Shown here piece by piece: positions 44,196-52,761 of a stretch of DNA of 64,000 nucleotides; position 1 is the first letter of the stretch; every line of letters begins with the position of its first letter. Below the pieces are notes generated by a model. It worked only from the letters and a program-made list of their open reading frames with translations, did not search any database and was not told the origin of the DNA. Source of the stretch: Hyphomicrobiales bacterium (GTDB taxonomy: Bacteria; Pseudomonadota; Alphaproteobacteria; Rhizobiales; Phreatobacteraceae); assembly GCA_017304475.1 (NCBI GenBank), contig JAFKKV010000012.1, positions 310,001 through 374,000 of the forward strand. The letters run 5' to 3'. The position numbers and the translations under genes were made by a program.

Positions 44196-45320
44196 ATGGC
44201 AACTTACGACTACACCCAAGCCCAGTTGAATGAAAAACTTGATTCAACAGGGACTTTTTCCGAATCGGATGTCAACGCCATCCTGAAAGGCCTCGAAGAC
44301 GCCGGGGTTTTTTCCGCCAATAGTACAGCGGGCGAGCTTGGTCGTGGGGAAAGCCTTTTCCTCGGAGATCCCTCGCAGTCGGATAGCGAAGAGTTTCTTC
44401 TCTACGAAGGCGATCCGACCGAACAGGTGAAGATCACCGGCGACAACAAATATGTGATCTTCGAGACGACCGAGAGCATCGACGTCAATATCAAGGCGTC
44501 GGGCAACACGGTCGTGGCCACTGGTGCGGGCAGCGACGTGATCACCAGCAATGGCGCGAGCCGGGACTATATCGTCGCCGGCGACGGTGACAATGTCGTT
44601 CATTCCGGCGCTGGGGCCGATACGGTCATTGCCGGAACGGGCAATGACACGATCGACGGCGGTGCCGGCAATGATTGGATCTCGGCCGGCGACGGCGACG
44701 ATTCCATCATCGGCGGCAGCGGCAACGACACCCTGTTCGGCGGCGCCGGTGACGATACCGTCGATGGCGGTGCCGGCAATGACGTCATCGATGCGGGCAC
44801 GGGCGACAACTATGTCGATGCCGGCAGCGGCGACGACTCCGTGCTCGGCGGTTCGGGCAACGACACCATCCTCGGTGGTTCCGGTAACGACACCATCGAC
44901 GGCGGTGGCGGCGACAATGTCATCGATGCCGGCAGCGGCAATGACTACGTGGTCTCGGGCTCGGGCAACGACACCATTTTCGGTGGCGCGGGCGACGACA
45001 CCATCATTGGCGGCGGCGGCGACAATGTCATCGACGGCGGTTCCGGCAATGACGTGCTGACCTTCTTCAGCGGCAATGATTCGGTGCTCGGCGGTTCGGG
45101 CAACGATAATTTCTACAGCATGACCGAAGGCGGCACGCTCGGGCACGACACCATCTATGGCGGTTCGGGCAACGACACGCTCTATATCGATCATCTGCAG
45201 AGCGACATTGCCGAGGGCGGCCTGGTCGTGTCCGGTTCGTCCACCGAGATCACCTTCAACAACGGCGATACGCTCAAGATCTTCGACGTCGAGCACATCG
45301 TCTTCAAGTCGACGACCTGA
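44196..45320 (+). CDS. RTX calcium-binding repeat protein, probable type I secretion substrate
   Basis: 374 residues. Residues 1-110 are a non-repeat, acidic N-terminal region; residues about 119-330 are RTX nonapeptides of the GGSGNDTIx form, with several units varied (AGSGDD, GGGGDN). The last 25 residues (NNGDTLKIFDVEHIVFKSTT) have the hydrophobic-with-hydroxyl form of C-terminal type I export signals. It would be secreted unfolded and fold on calcium at the cell surface. GAAGGGAG lies before ATG 44196 (GTG 44193 also possible). Composition is acidic and Gly/Asp/Asn-rich. Together with the RTX-Hint protein it is a candidate for the exported structural component of the locus. Confidence 0.9.
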   Translation: MATYDYTQAQLNEKLDSTGTFSESDVNAILKGLEDAGVFSANSTAGELGRGESLFLGDPSQSDSEEFLLYEGDPTEQVKITGDNKYVIFETTESIDVNIKASGNTVVATGAGSDVITSNGASRDYIVAGDGDNVVHSGAGADTVIAGTGNDTIDGGAGNDWISAGDGDDSIIGGSGNDTLFGGAGDDTVDGGAGNDVIDAGTGDNYVDAGSGDDSVLGGSGNDTILGGSGNDTIDGGGGDNVIDAGSGNDYVVSGSGNDTIFGGAGDDTIIGGGGDNVIDGGSGNDVLTFFSGNDSVLGGSGNDNFYSMTEGGTLGHDTIYGGSGNDTLYIDHLQSDIAEGGLVVSGSSTEITFNNGDTLKIFDVEHIVFKSTT

Positions 45321-45365
45321 CCATAAGACATCGTTTGAGACGTTCATCGGCGCGGTTCGCCCCCA

Positions 45366-45452
45366 CTCGTCTTCCCCGGGCCTGGCCCGGGGATCCACGA
45401 CTTCAGAGCAGAACAAGTCGTGGGTGGCCGGGACAAGCCCGGTCAAGACGAT
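45366..45452. repeat. Inverted pair of CCCGGG-family palindromes
   Basis: TCCCCGGG-CCTGG-CCCGGGGA (45373-45393) and CCGGG-ACAAG-CCCGG (45428-45442) are two hairpins whose flanks (ATCCACGACTT and AAGTCGTGGGT) are complementary at 10 of 11 bases, so they also fold as one long hairpin. They follow the second RTX gene and may terminate its transcription. The remaining bases to 45596 hold no gene. Confidence 0.65.
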
Positions 45453-45596
45453 GCGCAGTCGCGTTGGAACGCGTTCTCAAGCGGTCTCTAAGGTCTCCGT
45501 CGGTGCGATCCGCAAATCTGGGAGAGGGGTCCATCCGGACCTCTCTTTCATTTTTTGCGCGCCAGTCAAAACCTTGGTCCGGGTAAGTTCCGCTCG

Positions 45597-46367
45597 ATGT
45601 CGTTTCTGCGCAGTCTTTACGAAACGCCGACGCCGATCGATGCAGCCTGGGGGCATCACCGGATCTTCACCCACCATGCCTACAAGATCGTCCGGGAAGC
45701 CCAGTTCGCGCCGATCGTCATGGCGGAGGCCCAGGAGCTCGCGCGCTGGTTCCCGATCTGCTGGGCTCTCGATGAGGATGACGAGCCGGTGCTCGTCGCG
45801 TTCAGGAGCCTGCTCGCCGGCGGGCAGGGCTATCCCGGCGATGCGAGCTTCCGCGAAGACTGTCTTCCCCGCGTTCTCGGCGCCTATCCCCTGGTCGTGC
45901 CCAGCAGCGAAAGCCTGGAACGACGCCAGGTGCTCGCCGACCGGGCGATCTCGGACAATCCGACCGATATCGGTGCGCCGCTGCTGACGGCCGAAGGCAA
46001 ATTCACCCGCGCGGCGCTGACACGGGCCAAGGTCGCCATTGGCGTCGCGGGCGCGCTGCCGGCGACGGCCGCGCTGTCGCGGGCCCTGTTCGACCACGGC
46101 ATGCTTGAGCCCTGGGCCGTCGACCTGGATCTCGGCCATGGCCAGCGGGCGACTTTCGACAGGCTGCTCATCATCGCAACCAGGAAGCTCGATGACCCGC
46201 TGCTGCATTCGATCATCGTCGACGGCGGCGTCGATGCCGGCCTGCTGGTGGCGACGCACAGGCTGTCGCTGTTTCGCATGAGCGCGTTGTTGACCGCCGC
46301 GCGGCGCGATGTTCAGAAGACGCGCGAAGCCGTTGCCGAGCCGCTGGCCGCGGTCAGCCTGCCATGA
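45597..46367 (+). CDS. SapC-like protein (first of a tandem pair)
   Basis: 256 residues, no signal peptide. The N-terminal half shows the SapC pattern: FAPIVMAEAQELARWFPICW (the EA/EF...P block), a Gly-rich turn, then CLPRVLGAYPLVV (the YPF block) and a C-terminal region with aligned strands DPLLHSIIVDGG. In Campylobacter, SapC belongs to a locus for a paracrystalline surface layer whose subunit leaves by type I secretion; SapC family members occur widely in alphaproteobacteria with unknown function. Ribosome site for ATG 45597 is weak. Its stop overlaps the next gene by ATGA. The assignment is by pattern and should be checked by profile search. Confidence 0.65.
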   Translation: MSFLRSLYETPTPIDAAWGHHRIFTHHAYKIVREAQFAPIVMAEAQELARWFPICWALDEDDEPVLVAFRSLLAGGQGYPGDASFREDCLPRVLGAYPLVVPSSESLERRQVLADRAISDNPTDIGAPLLTAEGKFTRAALTRAKVAIGVAGALPATAALSRALFDHGMLEPWAVDLDLGHGQRATFDRLLIIATRKLDDPLLHSIIVDGGVDAGLLVATHRLSLFRMSALLTAARRDVQKTREAVAEPLAAVSLP

Positions 46368-47209
46368 CCACGGCTGCCAGCAAGCCTGCCGCGTTCCGAT
46401 TTGTGCCGGTCAAGGAGGCCGGGCTCTCCGGCTGGTCGCGGCTCGAGGCTTTTCCCTGGCTGGACCAGGTCGGGGTGCTGCCGCTTGCCGATACCGAGTT
46501 CATGGCGCTGTCGCATTTCTGCCCCCTGGCGATCGAGATGCACGAGCAGGGCCCGCGGCCCGTCGCGATCGTCCATGCGCGGTTTGTCTGCCATCGGCTC
46601 CTGTCCGAGGATTTCCGCTGGCGGCCACCCTATGCGCCGCTCGCCCTGCGCAGCCTGCCGTTCTGGAACGGCGCGGCGATGGCGGCCGAGGCCATCGAGA
46701 TCTGCCCGGACCTGGCCCAGGCGACCGCCGATCCGAAATCCCGCCAGGCCATGTTCGGGCAGAAGGGCAAGCCGACGCAGTCCTATGCGGCGATCACGTC
46801 GATGCTGGACCGCATCGCCAGGAGCCATGGGAAATTGCGCAACGCCGCGAAGGTCCTGCTCGCGGCCGATTTGCTGGCCCCGCTTGCCGATCTCGGCGGG
46901 GGCGCCTTGCAAGCGCTTCATACCATCGATCCCGAGGCCATGTCGGCCCTGTCGCCCGGCCGCCTGATGGGCCTGACTGCCGACAGCTGCTGTCCGCTGG
47001 AGCTCGCAACCGCGATCACCTTTTCCCGGCGCTGGCTGGCCAAGGACGCGCTGAGGAGCGCCGACGGCCAGTTTCCGACAATGGCGGGCGCCAGGCAGAG
47101 GGCCCAGGAGCATGCCGTGGTCGAGCCGCTGGATCAGCTGTTCGGGCTCGACGACAGTCCGCTGTTTTCCTTCGACGACTTTCTTCGCAACCACGCGGGC
47201 GCGCCATGA
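46364..47209 (+). CDS. SapC-like protein (second of a tandem pair)
   Basis: 281 residues, soluble. FPWLDQVGVLPLADTEFMALSHFCPLAIEM gives the SapC 'EF...P' block, and DFRWRPPYAPLALRSLPFWNG the aligned 'YxP...PF' block; C-terminal half is helical with FSRRWLAKDALRS and VEPLDQLFGLDDSPLFSFDDFLRNHAGAP. It differs strongly from its neighbour, so the pair is old, not a recent duplication. ATGA overlaps on both sides couple it to the first SapC-like gene and to the GT4 gene. The set looks like one functional unit acting on the surface layer or its glycan. Confidence 0.65.
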   Translation: MTTAASKPAAFRFVPVKEAGLSGWSRLEAFPWLDQVGVLPLADTEFMALSHFCPLAIEMHEQGPRPVAIVHARFVCHRLLSEDFRWRPPYAPLALRSLPFWNGAAMAAEAIEICPDLAQATADPKSRQAMFGQKGKPTQSYAAITSMLDRIARSHGKLRNAAKVLLAADLLAPLADLGGGALQALHTIDPEAMSALSPGRLMGLTADSCCPLELATAITFSRRWLAKDALRSADGQFPTMAGARQRAQEHAVVEPLDQLFGLDDSPLFSFDDFLRNHAGAP

Positions 47210-48504
47210 ACGGCATCGATATCCTGTTCGTTCACAACAATTTCCCCGCGCAGTTCCGCAATCTCGCGCAGAAATTCGCGTCCCATCCGAATATCCGGGT
47301 CAAGGCGATCGGCATGGCGTCGGCGCCCGGAATGGCCCGCATCGAGCTGCAGAAGTACAATTTCTCCGGCCGGGAACTCAGTTCGGTTCATGCCTTCGCC
47401 CGCCGCTTCGAAATGGAGGCGCGGCGCAGCGAGCAGATCATCTACGCAGCCAATGCGCTCAAATTATCGGGCTTCTACCCGAAGCTCATCTATGTGCATC
47501 CGGGCTGGGGCGAGGCGCTGCCGCTGCGCTCGCTGTTTCCGGCCGCGACGATCTGCTCCTATTCCGAATTCTACTATTGGCCGTTCGGCGCGGATGTCGG
47601 CTTCGACAAGGAATTTCCGTCCTTCGGCGTCGACGGCGAGGTGCGCATTTCGCTGCGCAATGCCGCGACGCTGCTCGCGCTTGTCGACGCCGACCTGTCG
47701 ATCGCACCGACCCATTGGCAGCGCACCGTGTTTCCGGAGGAGTTCCACCGGAAGATCCATGTCGTCCATGACGGGCTGGATATCGCGCGCCTGACCGCGC
47801 TGGGCGGGCCGGGGATCAGCCAGATCAACGGCGAGGCGGTCCGGCCGGGCGACGAAATCGTGACCTTCGTCGCGCGCAATCTCGAACCCTATCGCGGCTT
47901 CCACATCTTCATGCGCGCCCTGCCGGCCATCCTGCGCGCGCGGCCGAATGCCAGGATCTATATCGTCGGCCAGGACAATGTTTCCTACGGAACCAGGCCG
48001 GAGGCCCATGCCAATTGGCGGCAGGCCATGATGGCGGAAGTCGGCGGCGAGATCGACCAGCGCCGCGTGCATTTCCTGGGGCAGCTGCCTTACGAGAAAT
48101 ATCTCAGGCTCTTGAAGGTCTCGTCGGCGCATGTCTACCTGACCTATCCCTTTGTGCTGTCATGGTCGATGCTGGAGGCCATGGCGCTCGGCTGCCTGAT
48201 CGTCGGTTCCGATACGCCGCCGGTCACCGAGATCATCCAGGACGGGGTCAACGGCCTGCTGGTGCCCTTCTTCGGCGTCGAGGAGATCGCGGCGACCGTC
48301 GTCGAGGCGTTGAGCGATCCGGCCCGCCATGCGCCCTTGCGCGCCGCGGCGGCGGAGACGGTGCTCCGGCATTACGATTTCGAGAGCGTCATCTGGCCGG
48401 CCCATGTCCGGCTGCTGCAGGACTATGTTCTTTCAAACGCCGTTCTCGACACGATCGGCCTTTTGCCGCAGGTGGACGCCCGGCGCGCCGGCAGGGGCGG
48501 CTAA
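47206..48504 (+). CDS. GT4-type glycosyltransferase
   Basis: 432 residues, GT-B fold. N-terminal domain opens with DILFVHNNFPAQFRNLAQKFA, matching the Glyco_trans_4_3 group, and contains YVHPGWGEALPLRSLFPAATICSYSEFYYWP. The C-terminal domain has FVARNLEPYRGFHIFMRALPAIL, YIVGQDNVSYG and the donor-site block LSWSMLEAMALGCLIVGSDTPPVTEIIQDGVNGLLV (ExxxxxGxxxxGxxTP-like). It would transfer a sugar from a nucleotide donor in the cytoplasm. It overlaps the SapC-like gene by ATGA, and its last 72 bases overlap, tail to tail, the glycosyltransferase gene on the other strand. Confidence 0.9.
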   Translation: MNGIDILFVHNNFPAQFRNLAQKFASHPNIRVKAIGMASAPGMARIELQKYNFSGRELSSVHAFARRFEMEARRSEQIIYAANALKLSGFYPKLIYVHPGWGEALPLRSLFPAATICSYSEFYYWPFGADVGFDKEFPSFGVDGEVRISLRNAATLLALVDADLSIAPTHWQRTVFPEEFHRKIHVVHDGLDIARLTALGGPGISQINGEAVRPGDEIVTFVARNLEPYRGFHIFMRALPAILRARPNARIYIVGQDNVSYGTRPEAHANWRQAMMAEVGGEIDQRRVHFLGQLPYEKYLRLLKVSSAHVYLTYPFVLSWSMLEAMALGCLIVGSDTPPVTEIIQDGVNGLLVPFFGVEEIAATVVEALSDPARHAPLRAAAAETVLRHYDFESVIWPAHVRLLQDYVLSNAVLDTIGLLPQVDARRAGRGG

Positions 48505-50946
48505 GGCCGCCATCCATTGGGCCAGGGCGGCGGCGACCGCGGCATGGCCGAGGCCGACCGGCAGCAACAGCCGCCGCCTGTCGGCGCGGACCTGTTCGAC
48601 ATCGGGGTCGAAATGGGCGACGGGTATCCCGGCCTCTGCCCAAAGGTCGATGCGCTCGTCGGAAACGCCAAATCGCCGGGACGCGAAAAAGCACGGACCA
48701 TAGCCGGCTAAATCAAGCCAGCCGCGCAAGTCGGCGGGAGGAACCTCGCCGGCCCAGGCGACCGGTCCGGACGCCTGCGCGGCGCCCGGCTCGGCCAGCG
48801 CCACCGCCGTGAAGGGCATCACGCCTTCCGCCGTGGCGCTCCGGCTGCCGATCGCGGTGGCGAGACCGTCCATCGGCTCGTCGCTTCGTGTCGCCAGCAG
48901 ATAGAGCACATCGGCCCGCAGCGGGCGGCGCGGTTCCAGGGGGGCGTCCGATTGAGATGCCAGGCGGAAGACATGGAGGCCCAACCGCCGGAAATGAGCG
49001 TCCAGGCGTCGGGTCGGCACGTAGCACCGCGCGAAGCGATCCGACCAGCCGGCGGGCAAGGGCGCGCCTTCGGTATGGCTGAGGAACAAGGCCGCGGGTT
49101 TCACGCCGGCGGCCTCGATCAGCCGCAGGTCGGCCGCGGCCATGCGATGGGGATCGACGACCAGCAAGGCCGCCGCGCGTCCGAGAAACGCGCTCATCGG
49201 CGCGGCATCCGCCTCGCCGGGATGGCCGCCGGGGAGCGGCAAAGCGAGGTTCTGGGGCATGTGCTGGCCGGCGCCGCGCAGCACGAGGGCCGGCCCCTCG
49301 GGAGACGGCGCGACATGGGCGAGGAGAAGGTCGGCTGTGTCCAGGCCGAGCCCGGCCGCGATCCGGGGCGCAAGCGCCTGATCAGGTGCGTCGGGCGAGA
49401 GGACGAGCGTGAATGCCCCCCGCTCGGCGAGCCAAGCCCGTTCCAGGCTCGCGGCAAAGCGCGCCAGCGGATCGGCCTGGAAGAACTGGTCGGCCTCGGC
49501 CTGGTAATCGGGAAAGGCGCGTTTCAGGCGCTCCAGATTGCGCCGCACCAGCGAGCGCTTGTCGTCGAGAAACGAGCGTGAGCCGCCATGGCCGACATAG
49601 ATGCCGGTGGCACAGACATTGTCGAAGCCGACAGCGCGCGCCGCGAGGCAATAGGCGACATCCTCGAAATAGCCCCGGCCATATTCGCTCGGCAGTTCCG
49701 GCTGGCGCGCCAGCAGCCTTGCGCTGATCAGCATGCAGAAGCCGACGCCGTTCGGCATCACGACGGTCGCCTGCCGATTGGCCTGCCAGGCGAGGTCGTT
49801 CAACCTTGCGACGTCCCGCTCCGATCCGAGCGGGCTCGACTGGAAGCGGCAAGGCACGCTGGTGTCCTCGCCATTGTTCGACAGCGGCGTCACCGTTCCG
49901 ATTCCCGCACCGGCATGGGCGATGTCCTGGAGCCTGCCGATGGCATGGGGCGGCACGATCGTGTCGGCATTGAGCAGCAGGACATCCTCGGAACGATGCC
50001 GCTGGCGCATCGCCCGATTGACGCTCGCGGCGAAACCCAGATTGACGGCATTGCGGATCAACGCGATCCGGCCGGACCGGGCGAGCCCGTCGAGAAGGGC
50101 GGCGATGGCCGGATCGGGTGTCGCGTCATCCACCGCCACGATCCGGACCTGCCTGTGCTCGGGCAGGTTCGCCAGCAGGCTGTCGAAACAGGCGCGCGTC
50201 GCGTCGAGATCGTCATAGACCGGGACGATCACGAGCAGCATGAGCTGGGTGGGTGGGCCCGCCAGATCGGATGTCGCCTTCGTTCCGCTCGGCGCGCCGG
50301 GCCTGTGAATGGTCGCCGGATGGATCAGGACCTGGTCATGGTCGCAGCTCAGCGCCACAGCCACATGGTCGTCGTGCCACGCGACATCTCTGTTCGCCGA
50401 ATAGAGCGCGCCGCCGTCGCCCGCCGGCGCGTCGATCCGCAGCGCGATGGACCATGTGCGCTCCTCATCGCGGCAGGTCAGGCTAACCGAAACCGGATGC
50501 CGGGCCAGTGCCGATATCGAGAAGCCCGCGTCATCGGCTTCGCAACGCACCAGGACGGAGCGTCCGAGCCGGGCGAGAGAGCCGAGCAGGGGCAGGGCCT
50601 CGGCGCTCGAATCGATCAGCCGGCGAAAGGCTTTCTCGGCCTGTTTCGGCTCGCCTGAAGCGATGATGGCCTCGTTGGCGAGGCGGTCGAACGGATCGAT
50701 GAAGGCAGCCTGCGCGAGATCGCTGTTGCCGAGCTCGGCCCGGCCGAGCCGCGCCAGGGCCGAGGCGCGCAGCACATGGGGCAAGGGATCCGTCCCGCCG
50801 GTCGCGCGCACCAGCCGGTCGCTGAGCAGCCAGGCGGTGTGAAAATCCATCCGCCTGAAGGCGTCGCGGGCCCGCACCAGCAGTTCGGCCGGCGGGGCCA
50901 TCTGTCCGCAGATCTCCGAAAAGGCGGCAAACCGTCTATCGGCCAC
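48433..50946 (-). CDS. Large GT2-containing glycosyltransferase
   Basis: 837 residues. An N-terminal helical-repeat region (about 18-115, tetratricopeptide-like: FHTAWLLSDRLVRATG, ASALARLGRAELGNSD) and a short beta module precede a GT2 domain (about 233-490): LLVIVPVYDDLDATRACFDSLL, AVDDATPD, NLGFAASVNRAM, LLNADT (DxD-like), GVGFCMLISARLL and GYFEDVAYCLAA. The C-terminal third (about 500-837) is unclassified but may be a second, degenerate transferase domain, as ALPLPGG and DPHRMAAADLRL suggest a GT-B-like fold. GTG 50946 has GGAGA upstream. First comes a methyltransferase gene 18 bases upstream, within a leftward operon of five genes. Confidence 0.87.
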   Translation of the reverse strand: MADRRFAAFSEICGQMAPPAELLVRARDAFRRMDFHTAWLLSDRLVRATGGTDPLPHVLRASALARLGRAELGNSDLAQAAFIDPFDRLANEAIIASGEPKQAEKAFRRLIDSSAEALPLLGSLARLGRSVLVRCEADDAGFSISALARHPVSVSLTCRDEERTWSIALRIDAPAGDGGALYSANRDVAWHDDHVAVALSCDHDQVLIHPATIHRPGAPSGTKATSDLAGPPTQLMLLVIVPVYDDLDATRACFDSLLANLPEHRQVRIVAVDDATPDPAIAALLDGLARSGRIALIRNAVNLGFAASVNRAMRQRHRSEDVLLLNADTIVPPHAIGRLQDIAHAGAGIGTVTPLSNNGEDTSVPCRFQSSPLGSERDVARLNDLAWQANRQATVVMPNGVGFCMLISARLLARQPELPSEYGRGYFEDVAYCLAARAVGFDNVCATGIYVGHGGSRSFLDDKRSLVRRNLERLKRAFPDYQAEADQFFQADPLARFAASLERAWLAERGAFTLVLSPDAPDQALAPRIAAGLGLDTADLLLAHVAPSPEGPALVLRGAGQHMPQNLALPLPGGHPGEADAAPMSAFLGRAAALLVVDPHRMAAADLRLIEAAGVKPAALFLSHTEGAPLPAGWSDRFARCYVPTRRLDAHFRRLGLHVFRLASQSDAPLEPRRPLRADVLYLLATRSDEPMDGLATAIGSRSATAEGVMPFTAVALAEPGAAQASGPVAWAGEVPPADLRGWLDLAGYGPCFFASRRFGVSDERIDLWAEAGIPVAHFDPDVEQVRADRRRLLLPVGLGHAAVAAALAQWMAALAAPAGAPGVHLRQKADRVENGV

Positions 50947-50964
50947 GCGGCGTCTCCGCTTCGA

Positions 50965-51678
50965 TCATGTCTCGTCGAACGCGATGCCGCTGGCCGCCAA
51001 TTGCGCCAGTACGGTTTCGGTCGCCGCGGCGTCGACGATGGCGATGGCCCAGAGGTCGAACATGGCGCGCTTGGTCCTCACTTCGGCGAAACCGGCCTCG
51101 ACCAGCAGGCGGCCGAGCCGCAGGTCGGTGAAGCCGGTCTTGTGCGCCATATAGTCGTTGCCGCGGGCGATCGCCGGGCGGAAGCCGTAGAGCATGTCGA
51201 GCGGCGTCACCGGCCCGGCCGGCGCGACATAGGCCACCGATTCCAGGCCGTCCCTGCGGATCGCCTCGATGATCGCCGCGAGGTCCGGGCAGCGGATCAG
51301 GGCAAAGCCCGCCGGTTTCAGCACGCGGCGGAACTCGGCGAGCGCCAGGCCGACCTCGTGGTCGTGCAGATGCTCGATATTGTGGGACGACCACAGGGCA
51401 TCGAAGCTCGCGTCGCGAACGGCGCGGCGCATGTCGGTCGTCGAGCAGACGATGTCGGGCGCCACGCCCGGATCGACATCGAGCCGCACTTCCCGCCAGC
51501 GCCCGGCGCCGCGGAACACCGGATGCAGGCGGTCGATGCCGGGGGCGCCGCAGCCGACATGGAGGACGGATCGGGCCGTCTCGGTCACACCGTCCAATGT
51601 TTCGTCCACCTGATATGTCGATCCTTGTCCTGAGCGATCGGGGAAGCGTGATCCGGCATCGGGCTTTTCGGTGAGCAT
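50965..51678 (-). CDS. Class I SAM-dependent methyltransferase
   Basis: 237 residues, Rossmann-type methyltransferase (Methyltransf_11-like). SAM motif I VLHVGCGAPG, motif II acidic in VRLDVDPGV, and LWSSHNIEHLHDHEVGLALAEFRRVLKPAGFALIRCPD, where the LKPGG-like turn gives motif IV/V. Typical of enzymes that O-methylate a sugar or capsule residue. ATG 51678 is seven bases from the downstream glycoside-hydrolase stop, so it is in the same leftward operon. Substrate unknown; within this locus glycan modification is most likely. Confidence 0.85.
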   Translation of the reverse strand: MLTEKPDAGSRFPDRSGQGSTYQVDETLDGVTETARSVLHVGCGAPGIDRLHPVFRGAGRWREVRLDVDPGVAPDIVCSTTDMRRAVRDASFDALWSSHNIEHLHDHEVGLALAEFRRVLKPAGFALIRCPDLAAIIEAIRRDGLESVAYVAPAGPVTPLDMLYGFRPAIARGNDYMAHKTGFTDLRLGRLLVEAGFAEVRTKRAMFDLWAIAIVDAAATETVLAQLAASGIAFDET

Positions 51679-51684
51679 CGTAGC

Positions 51685-52761
51685 CTAATCCAGCACGACG
51701 CGGCCCGAAGGCGTGAGCTGGTCGCAACGCCAGATGCTGAACCGGCTGTCGCTGTCCCAGTCGTAATAGATCAGCGCCTTGACGCGGCCGGAACCCGAAT
51801 AGGCCAGGAATTCCGCCTCGATGGCACGCACCCGCTCGGCGCGCGCACGGTCATCAGCCGGGCATGCGCGGTCGGTGTTGGCCACGCCCCATTCGGTGAT
51901 CCAGCATGGCGCACGGCCCGTGCCTGCCTCGCCGCAGAGCTGCATCTGCTGGCGAATATGGGCCTGCCACCTCTCGCCTTCGGGATAGAGATGCAGGCCG
52001 ACGCCGTCGATCAGCTCGAACAGGCCGCGCTGGCGGAGCGCGGCCAGGAAAACCGAGGCCTCGACCGCATCGCCGCCCGAGCGGGCGGCCCAGGCCGCGG
52101 GAATATCGGCGAGGCCCGCGGAGACGATCGGGACGCGCGGAAAGACGCTGCTCGCGTCACGCAGCTTTCGGGCGACGCGCAGAATGGCGACATAATTGTC
52201 GAGCCCGCGCTCGAATTCCGGCAGGCCGGGCATGCGGGAGATCGACGCGCCGTCATAGACGGTGCCGCGCTCGCCGACCGCGAGGTCGCCGTTGAAATCC
52301 GCCCAGTTCAATTCGTTGCTGAACTCGACGGCGAGAAGCGAAACCTGGCTTTTCTCGATCTCGCGCCAGAGCCAGGCGAAGCGGGCTTCGAACCTTGCGA
52401 TGTCCAGTTCGGACAATCGGGGGCGCGCGGTAAACCGGCGGGCGGCAGGACGGGCAACGGCATCGGCGCGCATATAGTCGGGTGCGAGAATGCCGATGTT
52501 CAACACGACGGAGAGGCCGTTGGCGTGAGCGATTCGCAGCGTCTCGATGCCGTCCGCCGTGGGCCGCACGATGTTCAGCCGCGCGACGCGAACGCCGTTG
52601 CCGACCATTTGCCGGATGATCCGCTCGCGCTCGGCGACCGGCAGCCCATTGAGGTTCACGCGATTGACCCCGACAATGGTCCGCTGCTCGGCCGCGGAGG
52701 GCCGTGCGGCCGCAAAAAAAGTCAGGACAAGCGCGAAAACGAGAAGCGTTCTGCCTACCAA
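51685..52761 (-). CDS. Secreted glycoside hydrolase (clan A TIM-barrel type)
   Basis: 358 residues. Signal peptide MVGRTLLVFALVLTFFAAARPSAAEQ, then a single TIM-barrel domain. VEFSNELNWADFNGD presents the acid/base Glu (NE pair) and CWITEWGVAN the nucleophile Glu, the clan GH-A layout seen in GH5/GH39-like enzymes; LHLYPEGERW lies between. It would cut a polysaccharide, perhaps the glycan of this same locus (trimming or release). TTG 52761 is the start: GAGGAGG is directly upstream and the signal peptide begins there; it overlaps the previous gene by seven bases. Confidence 0.78.
   Translation of the reverse strand: MVGRTLLVFALVLTFFAAARPSAAEQRTIVGVNRVNLNGLPVAERERIIRQMVGNGVRVARLNIVRPTADGIETLRIAHANGLSVVLNIGILAPDYMRADAVARPAARRFTARPRLSELDIARFEARFAWLWREIEKSQVSLLAVEFSNELNWADFNGDLAVGERGTVYDGASISRMPGLPEFERGLDNYVAILRVARKLRDASSVFPRVPIVSAGLADIPAAWAARSGGDAVEASVFLAALRQRGLFELIDGVGLHLYPEGERWQAHIRQQMQLCGEAGTGRAPCWITEWGVANTDRACPADDRARAERVRAIEAEFLAYSGSGRVKALIYYDWDSDSRFSIWRCDQLTPSGRVVLD

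Noticed and set aside
44244..45446. 400-codon open frame antisense to the RTX gene
   Set aside because: Arises because Gly-Asp-rich repeat codons are also open in reverse; Val/Ala-repeat composition has no family.
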